This document shows, in pieces, positions 50,228 through 59,316 of a DNA stretch of 64,000 nt. This stretch comes from Dyella acidiphila (GTDB lineage: Bacteria > Pseudomonadota > Gammaproteobacteria > Xanthomonadales > Rhodanobacteraceae): NCBI RefSeq assembly GCF_014863405.1, contig NZ_JACZZA010000010.1:62001-126000 (forward strand), in the 5' to 3' direction. Position 1 is the stretch's first letter, and each line of letters starts with the position of its first letter. The translations under genes were made by a program, and so were the position numbers. Below the pieces are notes generated by a model, which saw nothing but the letters and a program-made list of their open reading frames with translations, was not told the DNA's origin and searched no databases.

Positions 50228-50750
50228 ACCTGATTACGCCATCAAGCTGCTGTTTGTCGGCCCGGTCGGCGCCGGCAAGACCACCGCCATCCGCGCCATT
50301 GCCGATACGCCGCCGATTTCCACCGACGTGCCCTGGACCGATGCCAACGGCGGCAGCAAGCAGACCACTACGGTGGCCTTCGACTACAGCACCATCCGGC
50401 TCGACCAGGAGGAAACGCTGCACGTCTACGGCCTGCCCGGGCAACATCATCTGGACTTTATGGCGCCGATCGTCGGGCGCGGCGCACTCGGTGCGGTGCT
50501 GTTGCTGGATGCATCCTCCGCCGTGATGCATACCGACTGCGTGCACAGCATCAAGGAATTGCAACGCAGCAGCCCGGGATTGAAGTTCGTGATCGGCGTC
50601 ACCAAGGCGGATCTGGCGCCGCGCTTCTCCATGCAGACGCTGCATCAACTGCTGCAGCAGATGAATCTGGCCGTGCCGATCTTCAGCATCGATTCGCGCG
50701 ACCGCGCACAGGTGATGCAACTGGTGCGCGCCTTGTTGCTGTTGCTGTAG
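50214..50750 (+). CDS. MglA/CvnD-like small GTPase
   Basis: A 178-residue Ras-like GTPase: P-loop GPVGAGKTT (residues 16-24), switch region TDVPWTDANGGSKQTTTVAF, G3 GLPGQ (in place of the usual DTAGQ) and G4 TKAD (in VIGVTKADL). Size and motif pattern fit MglA and the conservon GTPase CvnD. The Q in GLPGQ is kept. It closes the four-gene cassette and is translationally coupled to the protein before it. Confidence 0.85.
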   Translation: MLTPEPDYAIKLLFVGPVGAGKTTAIRAIADTPPISTDVPWTDANGGSKQTTTVAFDYSTIRLDQEETLHVYGLPGQHHLDFMAPIVGRGALGAVLLLDASSAVMHTDCVHSIKELQRSSPGLKFVIGVTKADLAPRFSMQTLHQLLQQMNLAVPIFSIDSRDRAQVMQLVRALLLLL

Positions 50751-50759
50751 CGGATAGCT

Positions 50760-51797
50760 TCAGGCGGCGATTTCGCCGCGCTGCAGGCGGTACGGCAACT
50801 TGGCCCGGTATTGGCTGGGCGATTCGCCGGTCCAGCGCCGGAACGCGCGGGTGAGATTGGCCGCATCCGAATAGCCGCGCCGTTCGGCGATTTCATCGAT
50901 GGTCATGCCGGTGTTCAACACATCGCGCAGCACTTCGCTCTTGCGCGCCTCGTCGACCAGCTGGCGGAAATTCAGGCCGAGCAGGCGCAGCTTGCGCTTG
51001 AGCGTGCGGCTGGACATGCACAGCGCCTGCGATACCTCTTCCATGCCGGGATAGCTGCCGTTGTCCAGCGGCAGCAGGTTCTTGATGCGCACTACCAGGC
51101 AATCGCTCTGGCCCAGGCGCAGGCGTTCGTCCTCGAACTGGTCCTTGGCCTGGCGCAGGGCCACCGCATTGGCGGTGGCCAGCGGCAGTTCCAGATAGCG
51201 CTCAGGCATGCGCACCAGGCACATGCCGGTGCTGTAGCGGGTGCGCGGCAGGCGCTCGGCATAGGCGGCGAAATGGGCGGGCTGCTCGTCCTTGAACCAG
51301 ATCTCCACCTCCGGCAACGCTTCGCCGGTCAATTGGGCGCCGAGGCAGGCGGTCATGGTTACCAGCCGCTCCAGCGCGCAGGCGCGCATGGGGGCGCCGG
51401 GCGAGAGATCCTGCAGGTGCAATTCCAGCTGGCCGTTGCGCCGGTGGCTGGACAGGCAAAAGCCGGCGGTGCGCAGGTCCAGGTATTCCGTCCACAGTTC
51501 CAGTGCTTCGCCCAGCGTGCGGCAGCTCATCAGCGCGAAGCCGAGCAGGCCATGCCAGGTGAGGCGGCTGTGCAGGCCCAGCTCGAAACCGATGCCCGCA
51601 TTGCCGCTGAGCCGGACGGCGTTGGCCAGCAAGGCGGCATCCTGCTGGGTGGTCAGGCGCAGGCCGCCTTCGAGCTGGGCCGTGCCGATGCCGGTGTCGG
51701 CCAGCGCCTGTTCCGCCGGAATGTGACGCCGCTCCAGCCACTGCATCAGCCCCGCGGCATATTCGGCCGACACGTCGGCCCGGTACCAATCGTTCAT
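50760..51797 (-). CDS. AraC-family transcriptional regulator (OruR/Arabinose-bd type)
   Basis: A 345-residue regulator with an N-terminal ligand-sensing domain (Arabinose_bd_AraC-like, about 1-220) and a C-terminal AraC DNA-binding domain (about 245-345, with MSSRTLKRKLRLLGLNFRQL and ERRGYSDAANLTRAFRRWTG). Homologues with this layout include OruR and regulators of amino-acid catabolism, so it may control the hydroxyproline genes. ATG 51797 is preferred; the frame from 51902 is non-homologous. Confidence 0.88.
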   Translation of the reverse strand: MNDWYRADVSAEYAAGLMQWLERRHIPAEQALADTGIGTAQLEGGLRLTTQQDAALLANAVRLSGNAGIGFELGLHSRLTWHGLLGFALMSCRTLGEALELWTEYLDLRTAGFCLSSHRRNGQLELHLQDLSPGAPMRACALERLVTMTACLGAQLTGEALPEVEIWFKDEQPAHFAAYAERLPRTRYSTGMCLVRMPERYLELPLATANAVALRQAKDQFEDERLRLGQSDCLVVRIKNLLPLDNGSYPGMEEVSQALCMSSRTLKRKLRLLGLNFRQLVDEARKSEVLRDVLNTGMTIDEIAERRGYSDAANLTRAFRRWTGESPSQYRAKLPYRLQRGEIAA

Positions 51798-52083
51798 CGC
51801 ATCTCGCCCCTTCAGCAAGATCTGGGGCCGTTCCGCAACCGTCTGCGGAACTGGACAGCCGCCAGTTGAGGGGATGCTCGGGACAAGCGGCGAATCGCAC
51901 ATGCGTTTTGGCTATATGGGCGATGCGTTTGTTATGACAGGAGGGAAATCAGTGGGTTATATGGTGCGAAATGCGGCTGGCGGCCCGGTGACAGGGTGTT
52001 GTCATGCCTTGTCATGACAGCCCCGCGGATGCCCGGAGCGTGGCTGCTGGAGTCTGCCGCAAGCTCGTACGCCCCCACCCCGA

Positions 52084-52109
52084 CCCGCCCCTGCCTTCGC
52101 AGGGGCGGG
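52084..52109 (-). terminator. Perfect GC hairpin after the MFS gene
   Basis: CCCGCCCCTGC / GCAGGGGCGGG, 11-bp perfect stem with loop CTTC (plus strand), 12 bases beyond the MFS stop. No T-run, so a partial terminator or REP-like structure. Upstream (51798-52083) I see no gene. Confidence 0.5.
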
Positions 52110-52121
52110 AGACAGATGAGC

Positions 52122-53396
52122 TCACGTGTCGCCGACGCGCAGTGCCGGCGCCGGTATGGCGTGACCGGGGGGCACGGCGAGCTCGGCGTTCACCATCGAG
52201 ACCCCGCGTGCTTCCGGTCCGAACGCAATCAGCAGTATCAAGCTCACCGCTACGGTGCCGGCCACCAGCAACAGCGCGTAGCCGTAGTCCATGCCGTGGC
52301 GCTCCGCGATGGCCGATTGCAGCACCGGATTGATCGAGGCCAGGAAGTTGCCGAGCTGGTAGACGAAGCCCGGGAAGGTGCCGCGGATCTCCGCCGGGGA
52401 CAGCTCATTCAGGTGCGCCGGCACCACACCCCAGGCGCCCTGCACTGCAAACTGCATGACAAAGGCCGCCGCGCAGATCCCGTATACATCGGTGCCGTGC
52501 GACCAGGGCCATACCGCCAGCAACGACAGTGCGCAGGCCAGCATGATGGCGCGGCGGCGGCCGATTTTCTGGCTCAGCATGCCAAAGCACAGGCCGCCGA
52601 GAATCGCCGCCACGTTGTAGACCAGCACGATATTGGTCAGCGCCGCATGCGACAGGCCCAGCTGCTTGCCGAGGAACAGCTTGGGATAGATGTCCTGGGT
52701 GCCGTGCGAGAAGAAATTGAAGGCGGTCATCATGGCGATGGCGTACACGGTCAGGCCCGAGTTCTTCTTCACCACCTGCAGCAGTGAGCTGCGCGGGCGC
52801 TGGCGCATGGCCTGGAACGCCGGGCTCTCGTGGGTCTTGGCATTGATGAAGAACACCAGCAGCGCCGGCGATGCGCCGACAAAGAACATGCCGCGCCAGC
52901 CCAGGTACTGGTAGCACAGGCCGAACAGCAGCGTGGCCAGGAAATAACCCGCCGGATAACCGGCCTGCAGCAGGCCCGAGACCCAGCCGCGCCAGCGCTC
53001 CGGAATCGACTCCATCACCAGCGAACTGCCGATGCCCCATTCGCCGCCCATGGCGATGCCGAACAAGGTGCGGATCACCAGGAACGACAGATACGACCAG
53101 GCCAGCCCGCTGGCGAACTCAAACAGCGAGTAGAGCAAAATCACCAGCATCAGGATCGGCTTGCGGCCGTAGCGATCGGCCATGCGCCCGAACACGAAAG
53201 CGCCGATCGCGCGCGAGGCCAGGGTCAGGGTGATCGCCAGCGTGATGCTGGTGATGCTTACGCCGAACACCTTGGCCACATCGTCGAAGGTGAAGATCAG
53301 GATAAAGAAATCGAACGCATCCAGGGTCCAACCCAGGAACGCGGCGATCACCACGTTGCGCGCCCGCGCGGTATCGATTGCTTGCACAGAAGACAT
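52122..53396 (-). CDS. MFS transporter (SHS/sialate-lactate type) of the hydroxyproline locus
   Basis: The 424-residue transporter has twelve helices and the MFS motif GRMADRYGRKPILML between helices 2 and 3, plus SQKIGRRRAIML in the second half. The start VVIAAFLGWTLDAFDFFILI resembles the sialate/lactate (SHS, NanT-like) subfamily: D-A-F-D in helix 1. Its place in the hydroxyproline cluster suggests it imports hydroxyproline or a related imino acid. It lies 62 bases after the porin gene. Confidence 0.87.
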   Translation of the reverse strand: MSSVQAIDTARARNVVIAAFLGWTLDAFDFFILIFTFDDVAKVFGVSITSITLAITLTLASRAIGAFVFGRMADRYGRKPILMLVILLYSLFEFASGLAWSYLSFLVIRTLFGIAMGGEWGIGSSLVMESIPERWRGWVSGLLQAGYPAGYFLATLLFGLCYQYLGWRGMFFVGASPALLVFFINAKTHESPAFQAMRQRPRSSLLQVVKKNSGLTVYAIAMMTAFNFFSHGTQDIYPKLFLGKQLGLSHAALTNIVLVYNVAAILGGLCFGMLSQKIGRRRAIMLACALSLLAVWPWSHGTDVYGICAAAFVMQFAVQGAWGVVPAHLNELSPAEIRGTFPGFVYQLGNFLASINPVLQSAIAERHGMDYGYALLLVAGTVAVSLILLIAFGPEARGVSMVNAELAVPPGHAIPAPALRVGDT

Positions 53397-53458
53397 GGAA
53401 AATTCCTGCCGATTGCCAAAACCAGGCCGGGCGCCTGCGGCAACCCGGCAACACTGCC

Positions 53459-54850
53459 TCAAAACGTGATGCGTACGCCGATCGAGGGATCGAACGAACC
53501 GCGTTGCAGATAACCGCTGGCGAAGCCGTCGTACACCCGCGACCATTGCAGGCCGCCGTAGACATCGAAGTGGCGGTTGAATTTCTTGTCGATCACCAGC
53601 GACAGCGCGTTGTAGTAGCCGCTGCACTGCGGCGAGCTCTGGTTCGAACAATCGTGCAGCCCGTAGCTGTCCTGTATGGCGCGGTAGTAGGCACCGAACA
53701 GGTCGATCGACGGAGTGAGCGCATAGCGCATGCCGACCCAGGCGATCTGCAGGATCTTCGGTCGCGGAAACGCATCGTTGTTCGGCACCACGAAATAGCC
53801 GCCGACGGTCTGCGTGCCGACCGCCATCGGCGCGGACGGATTGGCATAGCGCACATGCTCGTAAGCGGCAAAGAACTTCGCGCGCCCCGCATCGTATTCG
53901 CCCAGGAACATATAAGTGGTGTTGTCCGACACCGTGCCCGGCAAGGTCTGGTCGACCGGCAGGCCATAGCTGGACGAGCCCGGCGTAGTGAGCGCCGCCA
54001 CCTGCGCCGCAGTCATCGGCGCGCCGAAGGAAATCGAATCGTTCTTGTGCGCCAGCACGCCATCGAACGACCACGCGCCGTGGCTTGCGCCCAGGTCGAG
54101 CTGATAGGCCGTGCCGGGCTGATCGGAGACCAGCGTGGCGTTGCCGAACTGATACATCGCGCCGCCATGGAAGGCGCCGTTCACCACGGTGTATTTCAGC
54201 ACGCCGTCCAGCACGCGATCGCCGGTATCGCCATTGCCCGCAGGCGAGCCGAAGAAGCCGACGTACGAAAACGCCAGCGAGCAGCTGAGCGGGTCGTATT
54301 TGCACACGGCATCGTTGAGCAGCGTACTGACGCGACCGAAGGTGAGCGTGCCGTAGTGCGGCGACTCGATGCCGATAAAGGCGCGGCCATTGAACGCCTG
54401 CCCGGCGCGCCCGGAATCGCCATAGGATTTTTGCTGTGCCTGCGGCACGCCGTTATTGCGCGTCAACGAACCGGGACCATCGATCAAGGTGGCCGATGCC
54501 GGCAGAAAGCCGGTATCGAACTGGAACAAGCCCCACCAGCCGTCTCCCAATGGCTCGCGGCCCTTGATGCCGACGGTGGAAATGCTCATGCCGTTGGACG
54601 CCAGCGACAGGTTGGACTTGTCGCTGGACCTGATCAGAAAGTTGTTGACGTTGGTGGCCGCGGCATCGCTGAAGGCGCTGCCGTGCGTCTGGTAGGCCAC
54701 GCCCAGATCGATGGTGCCGTATAGCGTGATGCCATATTTGGTGAGACTGTCGTCGCCCTGGCCATCGGCCATGGCTGCACCCGGCAGCGATGCCATCGCC
54801 AACGCCAGTGCCAGCGTACTGAACAGGTATCCGTGTTTCGGCATGCCCAT
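53459..54850 (-). CDS. Gram-negative porin (general diffusion/OmpC-type family of Burkholderia-like porins)
   Basis: A 463-residue outer-membrane porin with a signal peptide (residues 1-28, ending AAMADGQ), the start of the first strand KYGITLYGTIDLGVAYQTHG, L3-like region GRVSTLLNDAVCKYDPL and terminal phenylalanine (VRITF). It would let small solutes such as hydroxyproline through the outer membrane. A start at M3 (54844) is possible. It diverges from the sensor kinase gene across 238 bases. Confidence 0.9.
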   Translation of the reverse strand: MGMPKHGYLFSTLALALAMASLPGAAMADGQGDDSLTKYGITLYGTIDLGVAYQTHGSAFSDAAATNVNNFLIRSSDKSNLSLASNGMSISTVGIKGREPLGDGWWGLFQFDTGFLPASATLIDGPGSLTRNNGVPQAQQKSYGDSGRAGQAFNGRAFIGIESPHYGTLTFGRVSTLLNDAVCKYDPLSCSLAFSYVGFFGSPAGNGDTGDRVLDGVLKYTVVNGAFHGGAMYQFGNATLVSDQPGTAYQLDLGASHGAWSFDGVLAHKNDSISFGAPMTAAQVAALTTPGSSSYGLPVDQTLPGTVSDNTTYMFLGEYDAGRAKFFAAYEHVRYANPSAPMAVGTQTVGGYFVVPNNDAFPRPKILQIAWVGMRYALTPSIDLFGAYYRAIQDSYGLHDCSNQSSPQCSGYYNALSLVIDKKFNRHFDVYGGLQWSRVYDGFASGYLQRGSFDPSIGVRITF

Positions 54851-54988
54851 TTCTCCCCGCGCTGCCTCGATAGGTGGTTGCGCTCCCGTGGGGCCGGAGC
54901 ATGCGAGCGCAGCGGCGCGTGCTGAATAACACCATCGAGCTAGGTCCCGCCGGCCATCGCCACAGGCGCGGCCAGCGCCTTGTTTTTA

Positions 54989-55033
54989 CTCGGCTTTAGG
55001 CCGCCTAATACTTTCCGGCTAAAGACCGCCCGC
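54989..55033. promoter_or_regulatory. Possible operator between porin and sensor-kinase genes
   Basis: The divergent promoter region contains an inverted repeat, CGGCTTTAG near 54993 and CTAAAG near 55019 (GGCTTTAGGCCGCCTAATAC in between), typical in size for a dimeric regulator's operator. The regulator could be the LuxR-type response regulator of the locus, but this is unproven. Confidence 0.35.
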
Positions 55034-55088
55034 GGCGCGTTTCTGGCTTAGCATCTGCCTGCCGCCCCACTGGAACCACCGCACATCC

Positions 55089-57710
55089 ATGCCTAGGCAT
55101 TCATCCAGGGCTCTCACCGTCGGCCTGCTGCTGGCGCTGCTCTGCGTGGCGGCCGCCAGCACCTGGGCCGTGGCCCGGTATGCGCGGCAAAACGAATTGG
55201 AGCAACTCTCTGCGCAAGCACAGGCGCAATTGCAGGTGCGCGCATTGGCCTTGCAGCGACTGGTGGACCGCTACCGCGTACTGCCGACCGTGCTGGCGCT
55301 CGATCCGGAATTGCTCAACGCGCTGAGCGAACCCGCGGCGGCCATCGATGTGGCGGCGCTCAACCGCAAGCTGACCCAGGCGAACGGTGCCACGCATGTG
55401 TCGACGCTGACCCTGATCGATCGTCACGGCATGGCCATCGCGGCCAGCAACTGGAATCTGCCGTCCAGCAATGTCGGCATCGACTACAGCTTCCGCCCGT
55501 ACTTCCAGCTGGCGATGCAGAACGGCCGCGGCACCTTCTACGGCATCGGCATTTCCACCAACCTGCCCGGCTATTTCATCGCCGAAGCGCTGCATGACGA
55601 TCGCGGCCAGCGCATCGGCGTGATCGTGATCAAGGTGCCGCTGGATACGCTGGAACAGGAGTGGGCGAACAACGGCGATACCGTGTTGCTGAGCGATGCG
55701 CACGGCATTGTGTTTCTGAGCAATCAGCCGGCCTGGACCTATCGACCGCTGGCGCCGCTCAGTGCGGATGCACAAGCGCTGCTGGCACGCACGCACCAGT
55801 ACGACAACAACCTGCTGCCGGCGGCGCGCCTGCTGGGCGAGCGCAGCCTTGCCAGCGACGGCCGGCTGGTGCAGGTTGCCCTGCCGAAGCTGCATCACGC
55901 GGTGGTGTGGCAGTCGATGTCGTTGCCGGCGCAGCAATGGACGCTGCATCTGCTGCGCGATGCGCAGCCGGCGACTGCCGCGGCCTATCGTGCCGCCCTG
56001 TTCACCCTGGGCAGCTGGCTGCTGTTGCTGCTGCTGGCGCTGTTCCTGCAGCAACGCTTGCGTGCGGCGCGCCTGCGCCAGCGCAGCCGGCGCGATATCG
56101 AGCGGCTGATTTCGCACTACGCCAGCGCGCTGCGCTCGGAAGAAGACAGCCTGGTGCATGCCGCGCTGCAGGCCATGGCCGGTCATCCGGACATGCTCGA
56201 ACGCCTGCCGCAAGGAGTCAGCGTGATCGATGCGCAGCTGCGCCTGGTGGCCTGGAACGCGCGCTATGCGGAGATTTTCGGCTATCCGCAGACGCTGCTG
56301 AAAACCGGGCAGCCAGTGCAGGAGCTATTCCGCTATAACGCCACGCGCGGCCTGCTCGGCCCCGGCAATACGGAAGAAGCGATCCAGCGGCGCCTGAATT
56401 ACCTGCGCCACGGCAGCCCGCATATGTACGAGCGCGAGCGCCCCGATGGCAGCCTGCTCGAAATCCGCGGCAGCCCGCTGCCCGGCGGCGGCTTCGTCAC
56501 CAGTTATGCCGATATCGCCTTGTACAAGGACGCCGCGCGCGAATTGCGCACACTTACCAGCACGCTCGAGCAGCGCATCGAGAAAAGCACGCAGGATCTG
56601 CGCGCCGCCAAGGCCGAGGCCGAACGGGCCAACCGCAACAAGACCCGCTACGTGGCCGCCGCCGTGCACGATCTGTTGCAGCCGCTCAATGCGGCGCGCC
56701 TGTTTGCCGGCACCTTGAAAAACCACACCGCCGATGCGCCCACGCTGGAGCGGATCGAACGCTCATTGCAGGCGCTGGACAGCCAGCTCACCAGCATGCT
56801 CGATCTGGCGCGATTGGATGCAGGCGCCACCGCGCCGGATATCCGCAGCTTCGCGCTGGCGCCGCTGTTGCAGGAACTGGCGATCCAGTTCGGCATCATG
56901 GCGCAGGCCAAAGGATTGCAGTTGTCGTTCGTGCCCACCTCGGCCTGGGTGCGCAGCGACCCCGCCCTGCTGCGCCGCGCACTGCAGAATTTCCTGTCCA
57001 ATGCGCTGCATTACACGCCGCAGGGACGCATCCTGCTCGGCTGTCGGCGCACCGCCGCGGCGCTTCGCATCGAAGTATGGGATACCGGCATCGGCATTCC
57101 CGCCGATCGGCATCACATCATTTTCCAGGAATTTCGCCGGCTCGATACCGCGGTGGATGCCGACGAACGCAGCGCCGGCCTGGGGCTTTCGATTGTGGAG
57201 CGCATCGCCAAGCTGCTCGGCCACCCGTTTTCGATGCGCTCGTGGCCGGGGCATGGCAGCGTGTTCGGCATTGCGGTCGAATTGGCGCCTGCCCTGCCGG
57301 CCGCGCAGGCGCATGGCGATGACGATGCCAGCGATTCGTTGCTGAAGAACCGCCATATCTGGCTGATCCAGGACGACACGCCGGCACGCCAGAAAAACAG
57401 CGCGATGCTGCAGGCCTGGGGCTGCCAAGTGCGTGTCTGCGCACAGCCAGGTGCCGCGGCCGCGGATGCCGGCGGCGAGCCCGAGCTGATGCTGGTCGAT
57501 GGCCAATGGGAGCGTTTGAGCACGGTGCTGCAGGCGGTCAGGGACGCATCCGTTCGCAGCGTGCCGGTCATCGCCATGCTCGGCCGGGAACAGACCGAAC
57601 TGGAAAACGTATTGCGCGAAACCGGCGTGCATATCACTTACCTGCCGCTGTCGGCGGCACGCCTGCGCGCGATGATGAGCCGGCTGCTGCTCAGCGAACC
57701 GCTGCGCTGA
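55089..57710 (+). CDS. Membrane sensor histidine kinase with cache domain, PAS and degenerate receiver
   Basis: The 873-residue kinase has a first membrane helix (LTVGLLLALLCVAAASTWAV), a periplasmic dCache/DctB-like sensor (about 35-295, with FRPYFQLAMQNGRGTFYGIG), a second helix (LGSWLLLLLLALFL) and a PAS domain (about 375-490, QGVSVIDAQLRLVAWNARYA). The phospho-acceptor histidine is in YVAAAVHDLLQPLNAARLF and the ATPase in FLSNALHY and GLGLSIVERIA. The C-terminal receiver-like domain (IWLIQDDTPARQ, LMLVDGQW) lacks the lysine (YLPLSAARL). It resembles ErcS/NahK-type kinases that work with LuxR regulators. Its partner is the LuxR regulator convergent at its end. Confidence 0.9.
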   Translation: MPRHSSRALTVGLLLALLCVAAASTWAVARYARQNELEQLSAQAQAQLQVRALALQRLVDRYRVLPTVLALDPELLNALSEPAAAIDVAALNRKLTQANGATHVSTLTLIDRHGMAIAASNWNLPSSNVGIDYSFRPYFQLAMQNGRGTFYGIGISTNLPGYFIAEALHDDRGQRIGVIVIKVPLDTLEQEWANNGDTVLLSDAHGIVFLSNQPAWTYRPLAPLSADAQALLARTHQYDNNLLPAARLLGERSLASDGRLVQVALPKLHHAVVWQSMSLPAQQWTLHLLRDAQPATAAAYRAALFTLGSWLLLLLLALFLQQRLRAARLRQRSRRDIERLISHYASALRSEEDSLVHAALQAMAGHPDMLERLPQGVSVIDAQLRLVAWNARYAEIFGYPQTLLKTGQPVQELFRYNATRGLLGPGNTEEAIQRRLNYLRHGSPHMYERERPDGSLLEIRGSPLPGGGFVTSYADIALYKDAARELRTLTSTLEQRIEKSTQDLRAAKAEAERANRNKTRYVAAAVHDLLQPLNAARLFAGTLKNHTADAPTLERIERSLQALDSQLTSMLDLARLDAGATAPDIRSFALAPLLQELAIQFGIMAQAKGLQLSFVPTSAWVRSDPALLRRALQNFLSNALHYTPQGRILLGCRRTAAALRIEVWDTGIGIPADRHHIIFQEFRRLDTAVDADERSAGLGLSIVERIAKLLGHPFSMRSWPGHGSVFGIAVELAPALPAAQAHGDDDASDSLLKNRHIWLIQDDTPARQKNSAMLQAWGCQVRVCAQPGAAAADAGGEPELMLVDGQWERLSTVLQAVRDASVRSVPVIAMLGREQTELENVLRETGVHITYLPLSAARLRAMMSRLLLSEPLR

Positions 57711-57713
57711 ACC

Positions 57714-58358
57714 TCAGGCGTCGCCTTCTTCCAGATCGAGCGACTTCACCAGCACCGCAGCCTGGGTGCGCGAGCGGCATTCGAGCTTGGCCAGCACCGC
57801 CGTCACATGAATTTTCACCGTGTTTTCCGCCAGGCCCAGGCGATCGGCGATCTGCTTGTTGAGCAGGCCTTCGGCCAGCAGCATCAGCACCCGGAACTGT
57901 TGCGGCGTCAGCTGGGCGAAGCGCACCGCCAGCGCCGCATCCTGTTCGCTGCGTTCGGCCCGCGTGGATTCAAACCACAAGCCGCCGTCCAGCACACGCC
58001 GCACCGCTTCGTTGAGCTGCTCGGCCGGCGCGGCCTTGGACACGAAGCCGGCCGCGCCGAACTGCTGCGCGCGGCGCACCGTGCGCGGGCGGTCATCCGA
58101 GGAGATCACCATCACCGGCAGATCCGGCCGCTCGGCGCGCAGCCACAGCAGCGACGAGAAGCCGATCGCACCTGGCATGGTCAGGTCGAGCAACACCAGG
58201 TCGACTTCCGGCAACTGCGCCAGGCTGGCTTCGAGCGTGCTCTGGCTGGAGGCCTCCACCACCCGGCACGCATCGATGGCGCCCAATGCCTGCACCATCG
58301 CGGAGCGGAACATCGGATGGTCGTCGGCGACGAGGATGGTTACCGCGTGATCGGACAT
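57714..58358 (-). CDS. LuxR/NarL-family response regulator
   Basis: A 214-residue regulator with a receiver (VADDHPMFRSA, aspartate in LVLLDLTMPG, serine in VISSDD, lysine in GFVSKAAP) and a C-terminal LuxR helix-turn-helix (LTPQQFRVLMLLAEGLLNKQ, then LAENTVKIHVTAVLAKL). It converges with the cache-PAS kinase (four bases apart) and probably receives its phosphate. ATG 58358 fits the family start. It overlaps no other gene but its upstream frame overlaps the PAS-AraC gene end. Confidence 0.9.
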   Translation of the reverse strand: MSDHAVTILVADDHPMFRSAMVQALGAIDACRVVEASSQSTLEASLAQLPEVDLVLLDLTMPGAIGFSSLLWLRAERPDLPVMVISSDDRPRTVRRAQQFGAAGFVSKAAPAEQLNEAVRRVLDGGLWFESTRAERSEQDAALAVRFAQLTPQQFRVLMLLAEGLLNKQIADRLGLAENTVKIHVTAVLAKLECRSRTQAAVLVKSLDLEEGDA

Positions 58359-58389
58359 GAGGCTGGGCCAGTGCACCGTGTGGCCGACA

Positions 58390-59109
58390 CTATAGCGATT
58401 CGTTGCGCGCATCCGAGCGCGCCAGCTCGCGGTAGGCCCGCGGCGTCATGCCCACGGTGGCCTTGAACTGGCGCGCGAACGCGCTCTGGTCGACAAAGCC
58501 GCAGGCCACGCCGATCGCTGCGATGCTGTCGTCGGCGTGCAGCAGGCGCATCGCCGCCTCGATGCGCAGCTTGGTCAGCACCTGCTGCGGTGTCAGCTGG
58601 AAGACGCGGCGAAAATGCCGCTCCAGCTGCGCGATCGACAATTCCGCCAGCTCGGCCAGCGCCTGCACGCGAATGCCTTCGGCGTAGTTCTGCTGCATAT
58701 GGGTCAACACGCGGCGCAGCCGGTCGTAGGTGGGATGACGCCCGTCCGGCAGGCCCAGGTCGCGCGAGATGCCGATCACGCCGCAAATCTTGCCGCGCAC
58801 CAGCAGCGGACGCTTGCAGGTCAGGCACCAGCCAGGCGTGCGGTTGGCGAAAATATGCACTTCCAGCTGGTTCTCGATGATCTCGCCCGCCAGCACGCGC
58901 TTGTCCTGCGCCGCGTAGGAGCCGCCCATGGTGCTGGGAAACAGCTCCGTCACGCTCTTGCCGATCACTTCGCTGCGCTGCTTCAGCCCCAGCCGCCGCA
59001 CCAGAGTCTGGTTGGCGTGGGTGTAGCGTCCGGCGGAATCCTTGACGAAGAACACCACGTCGGGCAACACATCGAACAAGGGCTCCAGCTCATCGGCGGA
59101 AATCTTCAT
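58390..59109 (-). CDS. PAS-domain AraC-family transcriptional regulator
   Basis: The 239-residue protein has an N-terminal PAS_4 fold (residues 1-120: LFDVLPDVVFFVKDSAGRYT, and AGEIIENQLEVHIF) and a C-terminal AraC domain (about 135-235, RRVFQLTPQQVLTKLRIEAA and ACGFVDQSAFARQFKATVGM). PAS-AraC proteins of this type occur beside hydroxyproline and D-amino-acid genes, so it may sense an intermediate. It faces away from the epimerase gene, 207 bases apart, an arrangement typical of a regulator and its target. Confidence 0.88.
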   Translation of the reverse strand: MKISADELEPLFDVLPDVVFFVKDSAGRYTHANQTLVRRLGLKQRSEVIGKSVTELFPSTMGGSYAAQDKRVLAGEIIENQLEVHIFANRTPGWCLTCKRPLLVRGKICGVIGISRDLGLPDGRHPTYDRLRRVLTHMQQNYAEGIRVQALAELAELSIAQLERHFRRVFQLTPQQVLTKLRIEAAMRLLHADDSIAAIGVACGFVDQSAFARQFKATVGMTPRAYRELARSDARNESL

Positions 59110-59316
59110 GCGGGTATCGGACTGCCTGGGGTGGCGACGCTGGCGTCGGGGGAAGACTTCGCATGCGGCGAAACTGCATCATTACCGGCCTTTTGCCCAT
59201 ATTTGCAAGTGCCGGTGCACCTATGAATTGCCGCAGGGCAACACGGCCATTTGTGCCAAATTCCGCACGCCAGCACGGCAAGCCTTTCTAGACGCTCGGG
59301 CGCCGCCGCCACGAAC

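Noticed and set aside
48428-50750. Genuine Streptomyces-type conservon
   Set aside because: No histidine kinase gene heads the cassette and the third protein is not a clear DUF742, so I call it only conservon-like.
52122-54305. 727-residue version of the MFS protein
   Set aside because: Its N-terminal half is the out-of-frame shadow of the porin gene; the transporter begins MSSVQAIDTA at 53396.
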